A DNA stretch of 49,494 nucleotides from Pseudoprimorskyibacter sp. GTDB taxonomy: Bacteria > Pseudomonadota > Alphaproteobacteria > Rhodobacterales > Rhodobacteraceae. The stretch spans positions 1 through 49,494 of the forward strand of contig JAQXDR010000179.1 of NCBI GenBank assembly GCA_029251265.1, given 5' to 3'. The position numbers and the translations under genes were made by a program. Below the pieces are notes generated by a model, which was not told the DNA's origin, searched no databases, and worked only from the letters and a program-made list of their open reading frames with translations. Shown piece by piece: positions 17,650-25,928 of this stretch (position 1 is its first letter; each line of letters starts with the position of its first letter).

Positions 17650-18908
17650 GGCGTTCCCTCGAACAAGTGGTCAAGTTCCGAATACTTCGGCAATGTGCGA
17701 TCAATGGCCTGACCATTACGCAAGACGACACGGTCTGACTGGGGACGAGAGAAAAACTCGTTCCAGTTCCTTGCAGTGAAAATCAGCAGATCCGCTGGAT
17801 CACCGACACTCAATCCCGCATGATCAAATCCGCAAATCATAGCGGGCGTCGAGGCAAAGCTGTCCACCCAATCCGGGTCAGAGTGATCAAGATGCGCAAT
17901 GCGAGTGGCCATACGCATCACTTCGACCATGTCCATATCGCCATAGGCATAGAACGGGTCGCGCGTGTTATCCGAAGCAAAGCCGACGTTAATGCCCCGG
18001 GCCTTCATTTCATGCACCAAAGTCACCCCGCGGGTGCGAGGCGTGCGGTTCGCATGGCGATCCTGAAGATATAGGTTGCACATTGGCAAACTCACCACAT
18101 TCAGACCCGCCTGTGCCACCAAATCAAGTGTGTCCAGAGCGCGTGCTTCGTCCTGCGACGACAGCGAACAGCAATGCCCCACAAGAACAGGCGCATCGAA
18201 CCCCGTCTCCAAGACGCATTGCGCAATCAGTCTGAGGGTCTCGGACGTCGGATCCAAAGTCTCATCGGTGTGAAAATCCAAAGATAACCCGTACTGCGCG
18301 GCGGTCTCGATATGGCCAAGCAATATCTTTTTCAGATCGGGCACGGGGTAAGACACCATTCCAAGAACGCCGTTGTGATCTGCGACGGTTCTGGCGATGT
18401 CTAGATATTCAGGAAGTGCGTAACCCTCGCAGGAAATCAAGCTGACCATCTGTAGGTCGATTTTGCCCGCCCATTTTTGTTTCAGCGCGTCCAGAACAGG
18501 CCAACTGATGCCATGTTGCCCGTTCATGGAATCCAAATGGGTGCGAATGGCCCGCGTTCCATGCGCATAGGCTGATCGGATAGAAAAGTCGGCTCGGGTG
18601 CGAACATCTTCTTGTGTCCAGTTTGCATGATCTGCGCGCACGTTGCTCAATGCCCCGATAAAACTGCCGTCGGGGTTCTGCGCCCTTGGAAGGATGTGAC
18701 CTTTGTCGAGATGCGTGTGGCAATCCACAAAGGCAGGTAAAACCAACGCGCCGCCCATTTCTATCCTTTGCCCGATCGGGTCGGCAATCCGGCCATTTTT
18801 GATCCCGATATCTGTCTGAACCAAATCGCCCGATTGCCCCAAAACCGATGCGGGAACCGTCACATTTTGAAGGGTATAATCATCTGCGGGAAGGGTTATA
18901 AAATCCAT
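17646..18908 (-). CDS. Cytosine-deaminase-like amidohydrolase, second copy
   Basis: A 420-residue amidohydrolase, distantly related to the CodA-like protein at 7313-8602. Metal ligands are H64/H66 in DCHTHLDKGH, H213 and E216 in DFHTDETLDP, H245 in VGHCCSLS, and D313 in FASDNTRDPFY. The HLDKGH signature marks the branch that contains many enzymes annotated as cytosine deaminases without proof. Catalytic residues are complete, so it is probably active on a cyclic amidine or imide. It overlaps the upstream permease gene by ATGA, tying it to the NMT1-type importer. Confidence 0.87.
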   Translation of the reverse strand: MDFITLPADDYTLQNVTVPASVLGQSGDLVQTDIGIKNGRIADPIGQRIEMGGALVLPAFVDCHTHLDKGHILPRAQNPDGSFIGALSNVRADHANWTQEDVRTRADFSIRSAYAHGTRAIRTHLDSMNGQHGISWPVLDALKQKWAGKIDLQMVSLISCEGYALPEYLDIARTVADHNGVLGMVSYPVPDLKKILLGHIETAAQYGLSLDFHTDETLDPTSETLRLIAQCVLETGFDAPVLVGHCCSLSSQDEARALDTLDLVAQAGLNVVSLPMCNLYLQDRHANRTPRTRGVTLVHEMKARGINVGFASDNTRDPFYAYGDMDMVEVMRMATRIAHLDHSDPDWVDSFASTPAMICGFDHAGLSVGDPADLLIFTARNWNEFFSRPQSDRVVLRNGQAIDRTLPKYSELDHLFEGTP

Positions 18909-19759
18909 CAGTCTTCTCTCTTCAAGGCGCTTTCATGCCAGCGGAACAAACACAAATGACTGATCAGGCTCATCAGCCCGAAAATGGCCACGCCCATGAC
19001 CGAAATCAGAATGAGCGAAGCGTATAAACGCCCAAAATTAAACCTGTAGGACGCCTCAAGCAAAGTGGACGCAAGTCCAAGGCCGGTCCCTGCACGTCCG
19101 ATGACGAACTCGGCCACGACCGAGCCGATCAGGGCCAGACCACCCGCAATTTTGAGCCCGCCTAAAAAGAAAGGCAACGCGGAGGGTGCCGCCAGATAGC
19201 GCAGCGTTTGCCATTTGCTGGCACCATAAATCTTGAAGAGGTCTTGAAGGTTATGGTCGGCGGACTTCAGCCCAATTGTCGTGTTCGACAAAATTGGAAA
19301 AAAGGCCACGATCCAAGCGCAGAGCAAGGCCGCCAGAAACGCGCTATCGACATAGATCTGCAACAGTGGCGCCACCGCCACCACCGGCGTCACCTGCAAG
19401 ATGACCGCATAGGGAAACATCGCAAGCTCTATCCATTTGGATTGCGTAAACGCTATTGCTATGGCCAATCCACCAAGGACCGCAAGGATCAACGCAATGC
19501 TCGTTAACCGCCCAGTGACCACCAAGGCAGGCCACAAAACATCCCAGTCCGTGACCAGAGTTTTCGCAATCAACCAAGGCGATGGCAGGATGTAATGTGG
19601 AACCTCGGCAAGGGTGACATAGGCCTGCCAGCCGCCGATCACCACCAACAAAACCAAAGACGGCAACGTCCATCTGGCGATCTTTGTTATTTGCTTTTGC
19701 CGCGCGCGCTGCTCTTCTTCGGTATCGACAACGGGCTGCTCGATATCCTGCACTGTCAT
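18908..19759 (-). CDS. ABC transporter permease (SsuC/TauC/ThiX type)
   Basis: A 283-residue inner-membrane permease with a long hydrophilic N-terminus, six or so membrane helices and a BPD_transp_1 coupling loop including KIYGASKWQTLRYLAAPSAL. It belongs to the group that imports sulfonates, taurine, nitrate, or pyrimidine precursors of thiamine. It overlaps the ATPase gene upstream and the amidohydrolase downstream, each by four bases. Confidence 0.93.
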   Translation of the reverse strand: MTVQDIEQPVVDTEEEQRARQKQITKIARWTLPSLVLLVVIGGWQAYVTLAEVPHYILPSPWLIAKTLVTDWDVLWPALVVTGRLTSIALILAVLGGLAIAIAFTQSKWIELAMFPYAVILQVTPVVAVAPLLQIYVDSAFLAALLCAWIVAFFPILSNTTIGLKSADHNLQDLFKIYGASKWQTLRYLAAPSALPFFLGGLKIAGGLALIGSVVAEFVIGRAGTGLGLASTLLEASYRFNFGRLYASLILISVMGVAIFGLMSLISHLCLFRWHESALKRED

Positions 19760-20535
19760 GCCGCATCCTCCATCGCTCGGGTCAGCATTTTTGATGCCTC
19801 TGCCGCAGAGGCCGCATAATCGGGCGATGTTCGAAAGCTGTCTGCGCGCGGATAGGGCGCATCCACGTTGACCTCGCCGATAATACGACCGGGTCGTGCC
19901 GCCATGACTACGATCCGGTCTGACAAAAATACGGATTCAAAAACCGAATGCGTCACAAAAATAACAGTGCATCCGATGGCTTCTCTTAGCGCCAATAAGT
20001 CTTTGTTAAGCTTGTGGCGCGTGATCTCGTCCAGCGCGGCGAACGGCTCATCCATCAAGATCAGCCGCGGCCGCGTCACCAGGGCGCGCGCGATAGACAC
20101 CCGCATTTTCATGCCACCCGATAGTTCGCGCGGGTAGGCATTCTGAAACTCTTCAAGTCCGACCAGCCGCAGCGCCTGCATGACATCGTCTTTGACACTG
20201 CCATAGCTTTTGCCGCGCAGCCTGAAAGGAAGCCACACGTTGTCTTTGACTTTCGCCCATGGCATCAGCGTAGGCTCTTGGAAGACGACGCCAAGATCGT
20301 TATCGCCTTTGCCGCCCTGCCAGTCGATGCTACCCGATGTTGGTGTGATCAATCCGGCGATCAAACGCAACGCCGTTGATTTCCCGCACCCAGACGGGCC
20401 AAGAAGAGACAAAAAATCGCCTTGGTTCACTGCCAAGTTCAGGTTTCGAAGCGCCACGACATCACCGCGAAACGTCTTTTCAATGTGAGACATCCGCAAA
20501 AGCTGTGGACGTGCTGCTTTTACTTTGCTTTGCAC
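19756..20535 (-). CDS. ABC transporter ATP-binding protein (SsuB/TauB type)
   Basis: A 259-residue ATPase with Walker A GPSGCGKST, the Q-loop region VVFQEPTLMPW, signature LSGGMKMR, Walker B LILMDEPFAALD and switch VTHSVFES. It energises the permease encoded next. It lies 54 bp after the binding-protein gene, separated by a stem-loop. Confidence 0.95.
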   Translation of the reverse strand: MQSKVKAARPQLLRMSHIEKTFRGDVVALRNLNLAVNQGDFLSLLGPSGCGKSTALRLIAGLITPTSGSIDWQGGKGDNDLGVVFQEPTLMPWAKVKDNVWLPFRLRGKSYGSVKDDVMQALRLVGLEEFQNAYPRELSGGMKMRVSIARALVTRPRLILMDEPFAALDEITRHKLNKDLLALREAIGCTVIFVTHSVFESVFLSDRIVVMAARPGRIIGEVNVDAPYPRADSFRTSPDYAASAAEASKMLTRAMEDAA

Positions 20536-20559
20536 TGCTACGTCTCCTACCTAAGAAAT

Positions 20560-20580
20560 AGGGCCGGCATAACCGACCCT
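20560..20580 (-). other. Intercistronic stem-loop after the binding-protein gene
   Basis: AGGG-C-CGG and CCG-A-CCCT pair around CATAA, ten bases beyond the binding-protein stop. There is no strong T-run. Such hairpins often stabilise the first cistron and lower expression of the transporter genes that follow. Confidence 0.45.
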
Positions 20581-20589
20581 AATGTGATC

Positions 20590-21588
20590 TTATTTTGCCA
20601 AGTCCATACCCAAGCCCTTGCCGACAAACTCTGTCGTATAGGCCGATTGCCAATCAAGGTCGGCCTCAATGACACCTGCGTCTACCATCTTGGCATAAAA
20701 GTCGCCGACTTTGGCATCAGTAATGACGCCGATGCCCAATTCTTCAGCATCTCCGGAGATCACGATACCGTTCTCGGTCATTTTTTCGATCGCAAAATCA
20801 ATCTTGTCATCAGTCATCTCTGGATTGTCTGACTTGATTTTTTCACGCGCTGCGGAATTGTCTCCGTATAAGAAGTTATACCACCCAAGAATGGATCCCT
20901 CGACGAAACACTTCACTTCATCGGGTTTGCTTTCAATAGTGGCTGCCATCGTTTCAATCGTGGTCGCATAGGTCGAATACCCCGCGTCAGCGATCAAAAA
21001 AACTGCTGGCGTGAAACCACCCACCTTTTCAACAAGGTACGGTTCAGATGACAGATACCCCTGCATACCTTTGCTAGTATCGGCCAAAAATGGTGCCGGA
21101 TTGAAGGTATAGGGCTGACGCTTTTCTGCTTTGAAACCATAAGCCGCCATCATCCACTGATAATATGACTGGTATCCATTATCACCAATCAGAAGATCCA
21201 GAGTTTTTAGATCTTCAAATGTCTCAGCCTGTCCGGGGTGCGCCAGAATAACTTGAGGATGTTTTTGAAAGCTGGCAGCCACGGCGACGACCGGAATGCC
21301 TTCTCTGACCGCATTGAAGGCCTGCAGCAAATCACCGCCCATATGATAGTCAATGCGACCCGCCAGCAACAACGCGCGGTTGTTAACCTGTGGCCCACCG
21401 GGAATAATGGAGACCTTTAGTCCACATGCCTCGTAGGTTCCATCAACAGAGGATTGATAAAATCCGCCATGTTCTGCCTGCGCGAGCCAGTTCGATCCAA
21501 AGGTAACCTCTGTCAGATGCCCACCAGCTATTGCCGAGGTGGCTGTCAGCGTTGCTGCCAGAGCGAGAGATGAAAGTTTTAAAGTCAT
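20590..21588 (-). CDS. NMT1/THI5-like ABC transporter substrate-binding protein
   Basis: A 332-residue periplasmic protein with a signal peptide (MTLKLSSLALAATLTATSAIA) and a type II binding fold of the NMT1/THI5 family, which includes binders of thiamine-pyrimidine precursors and related heterocycles. Segments such as GSNWLAQAEHGGFYQS and LLLAGRIDYHMGG are typical. The start at 21588 follows an AAGGA site and gives a clean signal peptide; a reading to 21630 adds a charged extension. It is the first gene of the long minus-strand train. It is divergent from ridA, across 83 bp. Confidence 0.92.
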   Translation of the reverse strand: MTLKLSSLALAATLTATSAIAGGHLTEVTFGSNWLAQAEHGGFYQSSVDGTYEACGLKVSIIPGGPQVNNRALLLAGRIDYHMGGDLLQAFNAVREGIPVVAVAASFQKHPQVILAHPGQAETFEDLKTLDLLIGDNGYQSYYQWMMAAYGFKAEKRQPYTFNPAPFLADTSKGMQGYLSSEPYLVEKVGGFTPAVFLIADAGYSTYATTIETMAATIESKPDEVKCFVEGSILGWYNFLYGDNSAAREKIKSDNPEMTDDKIDFAIEKMTENGIVISGDAEELGIGVITDAKVGDFYAKMVDAGVIEADLDWQSAYTTEFVGKGLGMDLAK

Positions 21589-21631
21589 TACATGATCCTT
21601 CTTGCCAAGGGTTTCGTTTCGGGTTTGCATT

Positions 21632-21653
21632 GCGTGGGCGTATCGCCCGGCGC
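21632..21653. promoter_or_regulatory. Palindrome in the divergent ridA / binding-protein promoter region
   Basis: GCG-T-GGGCG-TAT-CGCCC-GG-CGC reads as an interrupted inverted repeat centred on 21642, midway between two divergent starts. It is a candidate binding site for a regulator that controls both directions. No regulator gene is present in the cluster itself. Confidence 0.4.
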
Positions 21654-21671
21654 AAAAGGGGGACCGACGAG

Positions 21672-22061
21672 ATGATCAAAAGCAGTATTCCGCAGGGCAT
21701 GGCCCCACCTTTCGCCAGATACTCGCATGGTGTTTCGTGGGGGGGGCTGATTTTGACCTCGGGACAATTGGCGCTGGCCACCGACGGCAGCATTCCCGAG
21801 GGAGCAGAGGCGCAGGCTGATCTGATTTTTTCCAACATCGACCTTATTCTGCGGGATGTGGGCACAACGAAGAACAGTACACTGAAAGTCAGTGCGTTTG
21901 TCACCGATCGCCGTCATATGGCGGGCTACATGGTGGCCCGCGACCGATGGATGAGGGATGTACCCCATCTGCCTGCGTCGACGCTTATGATCGTCAGTGG
22001 ATTTACCCGCCCCGAATTTGTCGTGGAAATCGAAGTGATGGCGGCAGGACCGGATGTCTGA
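21672..22061 (+). CDS. RidA-family protein (YjgF/YER057c/UK114)
   Basis: A 129-residue RidA-like protein. Family features are YSHGVSWGGLILTSGQLAL at the front, the central NIDLILRDVGTT segment, and the C-terminal PASTLMIVSGFTRPEFVVEIEVMA. RidA enzymes hydrolyse enamine/imine intermediates; the RutC branch acts on aminoacrylate in pyrimidine degradation. The canonical arginine near the end (usually in a P-R-x-x-V context) is represented by R in FTRPEF, so activity is plausible. It is divergent from the transporter gene train, suggesting a shared promoter region and pathway. Confidence 0.87.
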   Translation: MIKSSIPQGMAPPFARYSHGVSWGGLILTSGQLALATDGSIPEGAEAQADLIFSNIDLILRDVGTTKNSTLKVSAFVTDRRHMAGYMVARDRWMRDVPHLPASTLMIVSGFTRPEFVVEIEVMAAGPDV

Positions 22062-22069
22062 AAAGCTTC

Positions 22070-23071
22070 TCATAAAGATACCTGCATGGGTCGTTTTTTG
22101 AAATTGGACCCTGGCCGCATCTGGATATCATCGTGGGCTGTCACAGGCTCGTAATGCCCCAAGGGTCCTGCCAGCAGTGTGTCTTGGTTAGCTTGGGCGA
22201 AAAACGCGATAGAGTGGCGGGCATCCAAGTTTTCATCTGGACGCGGCATCCGCACACGATGCAGGTTGGATATCAGCCGGTCGTCTGACCAACGCATCAC
22301 CATATCCTCAATATTACAGGTGATGACGTGATCCTCAGCCGGTACATCTATCCGTGTCGGATCTGATCCCGCTGGGTCCTGCCCCGCACAAACCTGCAAA
22401 CCGGGCTGCGCCCGTCGCTGATGCAGCAAGGTCAGACAGTCAAAATCGTTATATGCGCCTGCGCACCATTCGTTTAAATCTTTGGGTGTTGCGGTTGTCA
22501 GAGGAAGATAATGCAACAAACAAAAAATTGACTGATATTCCGGCCTAAGTGGATCATGCCCGTCCAGAAACATCTCTGGCTCAAAGGACAAATTCGTCGC
22601 AAGGCACGAAAGGGTTTGCATGGCCACCATCCAGTGCATCTGTTCAAATGCCAGCATCGTTGTCTTGAACTCGGGCAAGTCCCAAGGCCACAATGCAGCC
22701 ATTCGGGGTACCGTGATTTGGTAGCTTTCTTTTTGATCGGCAGTCCCGGTCAACGGACGTATTTGGGGTTTATCGTCCCATTCCGTATTTGTGCCGCGAG
22801 CCATCAGGTTATGTGCCTGTGCCTCGTGTCTTTGATCAAAGTATCGCGCGGCTTGATCACAGTCAGTGTCAATCAAATCACTCGGAATCACATGGCCAAC
22901 GATCTGGAAAAAGCCTGTGGTTGTGGCGGCTGCCCACAGTGCATTGGCCATTTCGTCTTTTCTGTTTCCGAAATCGGAAAAGTCGATCACAGGGATGTGA
23001 CGATCGCCCTCCTCCCCTTTCGTCCCAAAAAGACGTTCTTTTTCCAATTCGTTCAAAGCGTGGATGTCCAA
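22070..23071 (-). CDS. 2OG-Fe(II) oxygenase-family protein with altered iron site
   Basis: A 333-residue member of the isopenicillin N synthase-like family, with the N-terminal HIPVIDFSDF start of DIOX_N and a C-terminal jelly roll. The distal ligand H271 (SNLHRV) and the 2OG-binding R285-x-S287 are present. The usual HxD is replaced: where relatives read GAHTD, this protein reads GAYND (residues 205-209), so the first iron ligand His is Tyr207. It may be inactive, or use an unusual metal site. The start is TTG, supported by AGGGGA five to six bases upstream; the next in-frame ATG would remove 40 conserved residues. It converges on ridA, eight bases apart. Confidence 0.85.
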   Translation of the reverse strand: MDIHALNELEKERLFGTKGEEGDRHIPVIDFSDFGNRKDEMANALWAAATTTGFFQIVGHVIPSDLIDTDCDQAARYFDQRHEAQAHNLMARGTNTEWDDKPQIRPLTGTADQKESYQITVPRMAALWPWDLPEFKTTMLAFEQMHWMVAMQTLSCLATNLSFEPEMFLDGHDPLRPEYQSIFCLLHYLPLTTATPKDLNEWCAGAYNDFDCLTLLHQRRAQPGLQVCAGQDPAGSDPTRIDVPAEDHVITCNIEDMVMRWSDDRLISNLHRVRMPRPDENLDARHSIAFFAQANQDTLLAGPLGHYEPVTAHDDIQMRPGSNFKKRPMQVSL

Positions 23072-23558
23072 CGTGTTCCCCTACCCGGACGTTGCCGATG
23101 CGAGATTCGGCACGTTGATGTAACGGGATGACAGGGCCTCACGATTACCCGAAACACGCCAAAAGCTAAGAAATTCGATATTTATGCCGGATTTTTCATC
23201 GCAATAGAGCAGGCTGCATCTCAGATGAGCACTTTTGAAAGGCAATTATTCCTTCGGAACGCCTCTGATCCGCGGTTGTCAGCCATGCCCTGAAAGGTCA
23301 TCATTGTAACACTTCGTCAGAAGTCCAATATGCAAATGATCCAGCCCAACACCAGTCAGTGAAAACGCACGCACAGCAACGGATGAAAATTGCAAAACCG
23401 AATTGGATAGGATCACAAACGATAATGGCACAGCACGCACTTGAAATTCCAAGCCAGCTAAAATGTATCGTGATCTCTGAAAGGGGCGTTCATAATTCCT
23501 GCCGATGCGAAAAAAAGATGTGCCCCTTGCGTCTCTGCGGGGAGACTGACCAGATAAA
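23072..23558. other. Divergent intergenic region between the oxygenase homologue and bciA
   Basis: About 490 bp without a convincing gene. It should contain the promoters for both flanking genes. A CCCC..GCGGGG stem lies just before bciA (about 23520-23545). I looked for TGT-N12-ACA (PpsR/CrtJ) sites and found none. Confidence 0.45.
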
Positions 23559-24584
23559 ATGACCCAGACAAAAAGAAATAAATTCGATTGGTCAGAATAT
23601 TCTGACCAATATACGCCCCCTGTAATCCTACTGGGAGCCACGGGAACAATTGGTCAGGCAACATTGAAATGTCTGATCTCACGTGGATATTTTGTTAAAT
23701 GTTTCCTGCGGAGACGCCCTTGTGAATCAACCGCTCATTTGTACGACCACCCAAAGGTCGAGGTTTGCATTGGCGATCTGTCTGACCCTGATTGGCTAAG
23801 CCAACACCTTTTTCCCGATGATACCAAAAGCGCGATTATCAGCTGTATTGCATCCCGGACGGGAACCAAAAAAGACGCATGGGCGGTCGATTACGGAGTG
23901 AACAAATCCTTTCTCGATGCCACTCGAAACACGAGCATAAAACAGTTTGTGCTGTTATCGGCAATCTGCGTTCAAAAGCCTGTGTTGGAGTTTCAAAAGG
24001 CTAAACTGGCCTTTGAGGCTGACCTTAGACAATCAGATATGGCATGGACAATCGTACGCCCTACGGCATTTTTCAAATCGCTTTCCGGTCAGGTGGATCG
24101 TCTGAAAAAGGGAAAACCCTTTTTGGTGTTTGGCACTGGACAGCTTACATCTTGCAAGCCAATCAGCGATGGTGATCTGGCTCGCTTTATTGTCGACAGC
24201 CTCAATCACCCCGACAGACAAGGCGCCATTTTACCAATCGGTGGACCGGGACCGGCCCTTACACCACTGGAGCAGGGACGCGCTCTTTTCGCGGCCTTGG
24301 AAAAGCCACAGCGTTTTCGGCAAGTCCCAGTGGCGGTTCTAGATCTTATTATAGGTGGATTGCGCTTTGCCGGGCTGTTTAGCGCCAAAGCTAGGAACAC
24401 ACTAGAACTAGCGTGCATTGGCCGCTACTACGCCACTGAGTCCATGCTGGTCATGGACCCAAAAACCGGCAGGTATTGCTCGGACATGACAAACGAATTT
24501 GGTACTGAAACGCTAATAGAATTTTATCGTGATCTTGCGACAGAACAGACCACAGTTGATCTGGGCGAACATTCAGTCTTTTAA
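23559..24584 (+). CDS. bciA: Divinyl (proto)chlorophyllide 8-vinyl reductase, BciA type
   Basis: A 341-residue NAD(P)H-dependent reductase with an NmrA-like Rossmann fold. The nucleotide site is GATGTIG (26-32). Segments shared with BciA proteins include SCIASRTGTKKDAWAVDYG, VLLSAICVQKPVLEFQKAKL, VRPTAFFKSLSGQVDRLKKG, CKPISDGDLA, and the C-terminal RYYATESMLVMDPKTGRY. It reduces the C8 vinyl group of divinyl chlorophyllide intermediates during bacteriochlorophyll synthesis. It stands alone here, away from any photosynthesis gene cluster. Its ribosome site is weak. Confidence 0.9.
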   Translation: MTQTKRNKFDWSEYSDQYTPPVILLGATGTIGQATLKCLISRGYFVKCFLRRRPCESTAHLYDHPKVEVCIGDLSDPDWLSQHLFPDDTKSAIISCIASRTGTKKDAWAVDYGVNKSFLDATRNTSIKQFVLLSAICVQKPVLEFQKAKLAFEADLRQSDMAWTIVRPTAFFKSLSGQVDRLKKGKPFLVFGTGQLTSCKPISDGDLARFIVDSLNHPDRQGAILPIGGPGPALTPLEQGRALFAALEKPQRFRQVPVAVLDLIIGGLRFAGLFSAKARNTLELACIGRYYATESMLVMDPKTGRYCSDMTNEFGTETLIEFYRDLATEQTTVDLGEHSVF

Positions 24585-24934
24585 AATCCAAATCATCTTA
24601 CCGCCTTATGCCGTCGCCTTGGAAGATGTCCCTGCCCCCGCGTCGCATCACAACATGCCGTCACGAATATTCAACTTCCACAGGGCCCGGTTTGATCAAA
24701 AGCCAGCACGTTTGCACAGTCTTTTTAATGTTGATCCTTTTTAATGTTGGTCGCAAACGATCTCCCGATTTGTTTGGGCAAAGGTCTGGATCCACGCAGT
24801 TTTTGTGAAAGATGCAGATCAAGTCTCCAATCACATGTTTTGAAAACTTAGCGACAATCAGGGTCGCAAATTGCAGGTCAACCTCACCATAATCGTCATA
24901 GAGACGGGTCAAAGAAACTGTGCGGGGCAACCAA
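24585..24934. other. Gene-poor stretch between bciA and the DMT transporter
   Basis: About 350 bp. An 89-codon open frame on the minus strand (24661-24930) starts with TTG, lacks a ribosome site and matches no family I know. I treat the region as unassigned. Confidence 0.4.
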
Positions 24935-25852
24935 ATGACGGGTGCAACATTTGATACAAGCGACAGTGCCGATCACAGACGAGGGCTGTTTTTTGTCTTT
25001 GCGGCGGGCGTATTGTGGTCAACGGTTGGGTTAGGCATCAGAATGATCCACGACGCAGAAGTTTGGCAAATATTATTCTACCGCTCCATAAGCTTAAGCG
25101 TATTTTTGTTTTTTCTGATCCTTTTGCGCTCGAATGAGAACCCATTTAGCCAGATTCAGCGCGCCGGTCTGCCAGCTGCACTTGGCGGGTTGTCCCTCGT
25201 TGCAGCCTATTCGGGTGGCATCTATGCCATTCAGACTACCTCTGTGGCTAATGCCATGCTTCTGTTTGCATCAGCTCCGTTTTTAGCAGCAATTCTTGGC
25301 TGGTTTATTCTGCGTGAACCTGTTCGAAAGGCAACGTGGATTGCTATTGGTGCCGCCATATTCGGTATTGCCATCATGGTGTCCGATAAATCTGGTGGTG
25401 TCGCCCTTATTGGCAATCTTGCAGCGCTTGGCTCGGCTTTGGGATTTGCGATCTTTACCGTCGCTTTACGTTGGGGCCGATCCGGAGAAATGCTTCCATC
25501 CGTGTTTTTATCCGGATTGTTTGCAATTCCGATTACGTTTGTGATCTGTTTGGCTACTGGTCTGAATTTGGTCTTGTCCCCGAACGATGCCGCCATTTCT
25601 ATGGGAATGGGCGTTTTTCAGGTTGGCGCGGGACTGATACTTTATACCCTTGGGTCACGAACTTTGCCGGCCGCGGAACTGACTTTATTATCACTGGCAG
25701 AAGTTCTTTTAGCCCCTTTATGGGTCTGGATATTTCTACAAGAAACCGCAACTTCGTTCACCTTGATTGGCGGATTTTTCTTGCTGGCTGCAATCACCGG
25801 GAATGCGATTTCTGGGGCCCGAAAAAAGCCACCTCCAATTACAACTCCCTAA
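24935..25852 (+). CDS. DMT-family (EamA) permease
   Basis: A 305-residue inner-membrane protein with about ten hydrophobic helices in two EamA repeats (about residues 17-145 and 160-295). Features include the FAAGVLWSTVGLGIRMI start, YAIQTTSVANAMLLFASAPF, and LSLAEVLLAPLWVWIFL. Family members export amino acids, nucleosides or other metabolites; the substrate here is unknown. The ATG at 24935 was preferred to a GTG at 24920. It converges on the asparaginase-like gene. Confidence 0.88.
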   Translation: MTGATFDTSDSADHRRGLFFVFAAGVLWSTVGLGIRMIHDAEVWQILFYRSISLSVFLFFLILLRSNENPFSQIQRAGLPAALGGLSLVAAYSGGIYAIQTTSVANAMLLFASAPFLAAILGWFILREPVRKATWIAIGAAIFGIAIMVSDKSGGVALIGNLAALGSALGFAIFTVALRWGRSGEMLPSVFLSGLFAIPITFVICLATGLNLVLSPNDAAISMGMGVFQVGAGLILYTLGSRTLPAAELTLLSLAEVLLAPLWVWIFLQETATSFTLIGGFFLLAAITGNAISGARKKPPPITTP

Positions 25853-25928
25853 AAACTTCAGACAAAGCCTCCGACGCGAGTGATTTTATTATTGACCAAC
25901 CCGCAAGAGACAGATTTTGAATTACGGT

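Noticed and set aside
23072-23558. PpsR/CrtJ (TGT-N12-ACA) sites before bciA
   Set aside because: The TGT trinucleotides I checked are not followed by ACA at the required spacing.
24661-24930. 89-codon open frame on the minus strand between bciA and the DMT gene
   Set aside because: TTG start without a ribosome site, overlap with the DMT start, and no recognisable family; left as unassigned DNA.
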